Origin: Opitutaceae bacterium
Lineage (GTDB): Bacteria > Verrucomicrobiota > Verrucomicrobiia > Opitutales > Opitutaceae
Direction of reading: 5' to 3'
NCBI GenBank assembly: GCA_024233285.1
Contig: JACKPU010000001.1
Location: forward strand, 372,001-436,000
DNA length: 64,000 nt
Each line of letters starts with the position of its first letter. The stretch's first letter is position 1. Of the stretch, positions 62,463 through 64,000 are shown piece by piece. Below the pieces are notes generated by a model that saw only the letters and a list, made by a program, of their open reading frames with translations, searched no databases and was not told the origin of the DNA. The position numbers and the translations under genes are program-made.

Positions 62463-63041
62463 ATGCCCGCTGAACTTCAGCGAATCTACCTCGGGTATAT
62501 ATCGCCCTCTGCTTCAGCAGGTGACGTGAGAACCATAATGGAATATGACTCTGGAGCTCTCGACGGCATTGCCCTTTGGAAAGGGACTCAACTGTCTCCC
62601 AACGTTTTCAAGGACGTGAAACTTTATGTGGCACCCAACGGTCAGGTGGGCGATTGTGTGCCTAACATTCTCAGTTTACCGATTATATCTACTCGGTTCA
62701 AAAAACTACTGTATCCCCTTGTGACGGGTGATGTGCAATTTTTCGAAGCACCACTCTATGACCAAGAAACCAGAAAACCAGAATCCGGATATTGGGTAAT
62801 GAACATCCTCGCGCGGAGTGATTGCATCGATTTTCAACGCTCGGAATATTCCTATTTCCCCGAAAGTGACATCATCTGCTCTTTCGAGAAATATTGCATG
62901 GACTCCAAACGACTGCCGTCCGCAGCAATTTTTCGCGACGAGAATACCGCTTCGGAATTTTTCGTTTCTGAGGCAGTAATGCGAATCGCGCGCCATGCTA
63001 CTATCACAGGCATAACTTTCGAGGAAATCGAAGTCTCCTAG
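62463..63041 (+). CDS. DUF1629/Imm11-like protein
   Basis: 192 residues, noticeably more AT-rich than its neighbours. SGYWVMNILARSDCIDFQRSEY, then LPSAAIFRD, ASEFFVSEAVMRIARHATITGITFEEI, follows the pattern of DUF1629 (Imm11, MXAN_0049-type) proteins, some of which act as immunity proteins against polymorphic toxins. No matching toxin is beside it; the next gene is a HipA-like kinase on the opposite strand. The fold call is from memory of the family and is moderately sure. Confidence 0.6.
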   Translation: MPAELQRIYLGYISPSASAGDVRTIMEYDSGALDGIALWKGTQLSPNVFKDVKLYVAPNGQVGDCVPNILSLPIISTRFKKLLYPLVTGDVQFFEAPLYDQETRKPESGYWVMNILARSDCIDFQRSEYSYFPESDIICSFEKYCMDSKRLPSAAIFRDENTASEFFVSEAVMRIARHATITGITFEEIEVS

Positions 63042-63050
63042 GAAGGCATT

Positions 63051-64000
63051 TCAACCGAATCGCTGGCGTAACGCACGCAATGCACGTAGCGAGCCGGCTG
63101 CGATAATTTGAAAGCCGCTCGAAACTCGCGAGTCGGACTCAACCCACTGCCAAAACCGTTCGGCTGTCGATACGGCTTCAAGCCAGAGGTCCAATTCATA
63201 GGGCATCGGTGGTGCCGGTGAGAAGTCTGGTTCTGGCGTCGCGTCACCCGGTCGTGGTGCCCAGAGCATCGGCAGCATATCATAGGTCGGCGCAAGGCGC
63301 AGCGGCAGCTCCGGTTCGAGAAAAAACGTGAGGTTGCCGAAGTGCATGTCGGTATTGCCAATCAGGCGACCGAACAATCGGCGCAATCGGATTGCGCGCA
63401 GGTCGGCGTCATTGATCCAACCACGCTCATGCAAACCGGCCGCGGCCACCGCCCAGGCATTGGTGTCACCCCCAGTGAAACCTGCGTCATGCAAAGCGCG
63501 CAGGGAAACGACCCCGCGCCGACCGTGCGCACCGATGCGATCAAAGCGCGGCAGTTCATAAAAACGCCGTTGGCCATAATCGAAAGTTTGAGGATGCAAT
63601 GCTTCCGCGTCGCCCCGCGATGTGTCCATGAGACACATTACCGCGATCGATTCGGCTGCGAGCAGGTCGGCCCAACGCCTGCCCGCAGGTGCATCGAGCA
63701 GATCGGTGAACTTTACGATCACTGCCGAAATTCGTTCGGGATCAGGTCCACGTAACCATGCCGTGAACTTCGGTTGTTCGCCTTCGACTGACGAGCCAGC
63801 GGGTTGCCCGGCGTTGGCTTGGTTCGCGAATTGAGGGTAGCGGCTCGCACGGGTTTCTGTTGTGACGGCATCGGCAAGTTCACGATTGAACAGCGCACGG
63901 GCCGTGGCTTCATCGCCCAAAGCGAGATTGCCAGGCAAATTGTCACCCCATTCGCGCAAATAGGCGATTGTCTGGTCATCCGACCAATCGCGTGGATCCG
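63051..64000 (-). CDS. HipA-like serine/threonine kinase (YjjJ type), partial
   Basis: The C-terminal 316 codons are visible; the frame stays open to the right edge, so the N-terminus is missing. Kinase features are SSVEGEQPKFTAWL (ATP-binding Lys), IVKFTDL, YELPRFDRIG, the catalytic loop RLIGNTDMHFGNLTFF (Asp and Asn in D-x-H-x2-N) and LAPTYDMLPMLW with the metal Asp. The pre-kinase segment DWSDDQTIAYLREWGDNLPGN and the overall sequence are closest to single-gene HipA family toxins such as YjjJ. An adjacent HipB antitoxin is not visible at its 3' end. Confidence 0.82.
   Translation of the reverse strand, partial: DPRDWSDDQTIAYLREWGDNLPGNLALGDEATARALFNRELADAVTTETRASRYPQFANQANAGQPAGSSVEGEQPKFTAWLRGPDPERISAVIVKFTDLLDAPAGRRWADLLAAESIAVMCLMDTSRGDAEALHPQTFDYGQRRFYELPRFDRIGAHGRRGVVSLRALHDAGFTGGDTNAWAVAAAGLHERGWINDADLRAIRLRRLFGRLIGNTDMHFGNLTFFLEPELPLRLAPTYDMLPMLWAPRPGDATPEPDFSPAPPMPYELDLWLEAVSTAERFWQWVESDSRVSSGFQIIAAGSLRALRALRQRFG

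Overview
The window is high-GC bacterial chromosome, densely packed on both strands, with no rRNA, tRNA, CRISPR array, transposase or phage genes that I can see. The gene mix suggests Verrucomicrobiota, most likely an Opitutaceae-type organism. Supporting signs are PEP-CTERM exported proteins, a DUF5069 protein, a lysine-rich histone-H1-like micro-peptide, two phytanoyl-CoA-dioxygenase genes next to AraC regulators, a sulfatase with Gfo/Idh oxidoreductase, GH43 and GH88 enzymes, and interspersed palindromic repeats in intergenic gaps. The taxonomic call is inference from gene content only.

Layout. 1-3.4 kb: an ABC exporter operon (ATPase, FtsX-type permease, HlyD-type adaptor running off the left edge), minus strand. 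3.4-6.4 kb: cyclophilin, GH43-like enzyme overlapping the end of recA, recA, small DUF486 membrane protein. 6.4-9.0 kb: nucleotide-sugar epimerase, then a lower-GC patch with a methyltransferase and a VapBC pair carrying a perfect palindromic operator. 9.0-16.6 kb: dioxygenase/AraC divergent pair, glutaredoxin-like protein, large glutamate synthase, DUF5069 protein. 16.7-22.5 kb: lysine-rich 26-residue peptide, a kinase-like protein of unknown role, Gfo/Idh oxidoreductase, second AraC/dioxygenase divergent pair, sulfatase. 22.5-26.9 kb: minus-strand run of conserved hypothetical, lipoate ligase, PAS histidine kinase with a degenerate receiver, pdxH, cupin. 27.0-38.5 kb: TSUP permease, M20 peptidase, MarC, MFS transporter with methyltransferase, GH88, HisJ-type phosphatase, rlmN, DAHP synthase and an unknown TPR-like protein, separated by palindromic repeats. 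38.7-45 kb: hybrid sensor kinase with receiver and HPt domains, two tandem PEP-CTERM proteins, a LuxR-type response regulator, lytic transglycosylase. 45-47.7 kb: miaB (with a duplicated 5' end), a membrane protein, gmk.

47.7-55.2 kb is a nine-gene minus-strand array for cofactors: panB-panC-coaC-coaB-coaX-panD followed by nadA-nadC-nadB. It encodes the pantothenate branch and the early CoA steps (with coaB and coaC as separate genes) and the complete aspartate-to-nicotinate-mononucleotide route. Most junctions overlap or abut, suggesting translational coupling. A perfect 10-bp inverted repeat sits between nadA and nadC, and a 26-bp perfect inverted repeat lies in frame inside coaX.

55.2-60.7 kb: a GluR0-like ligand-gated potassium channel and an RND efflux pump with its adaptor. 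60.8-64 kb: an OppA-type lipoprotein, a lower-GC Imm11/DUF1629-like protein, and a HipA-like kinase cut by the right edge.

The points I consider most worth follow-up are the coaX palindrome, the kinase-like protein at 16956-18098, the dioxygenase with H-x-G in place of the iron-binding H-x-D, the channel-type receptor, the pseudo-receiver kinase and the miaB leader duplication.
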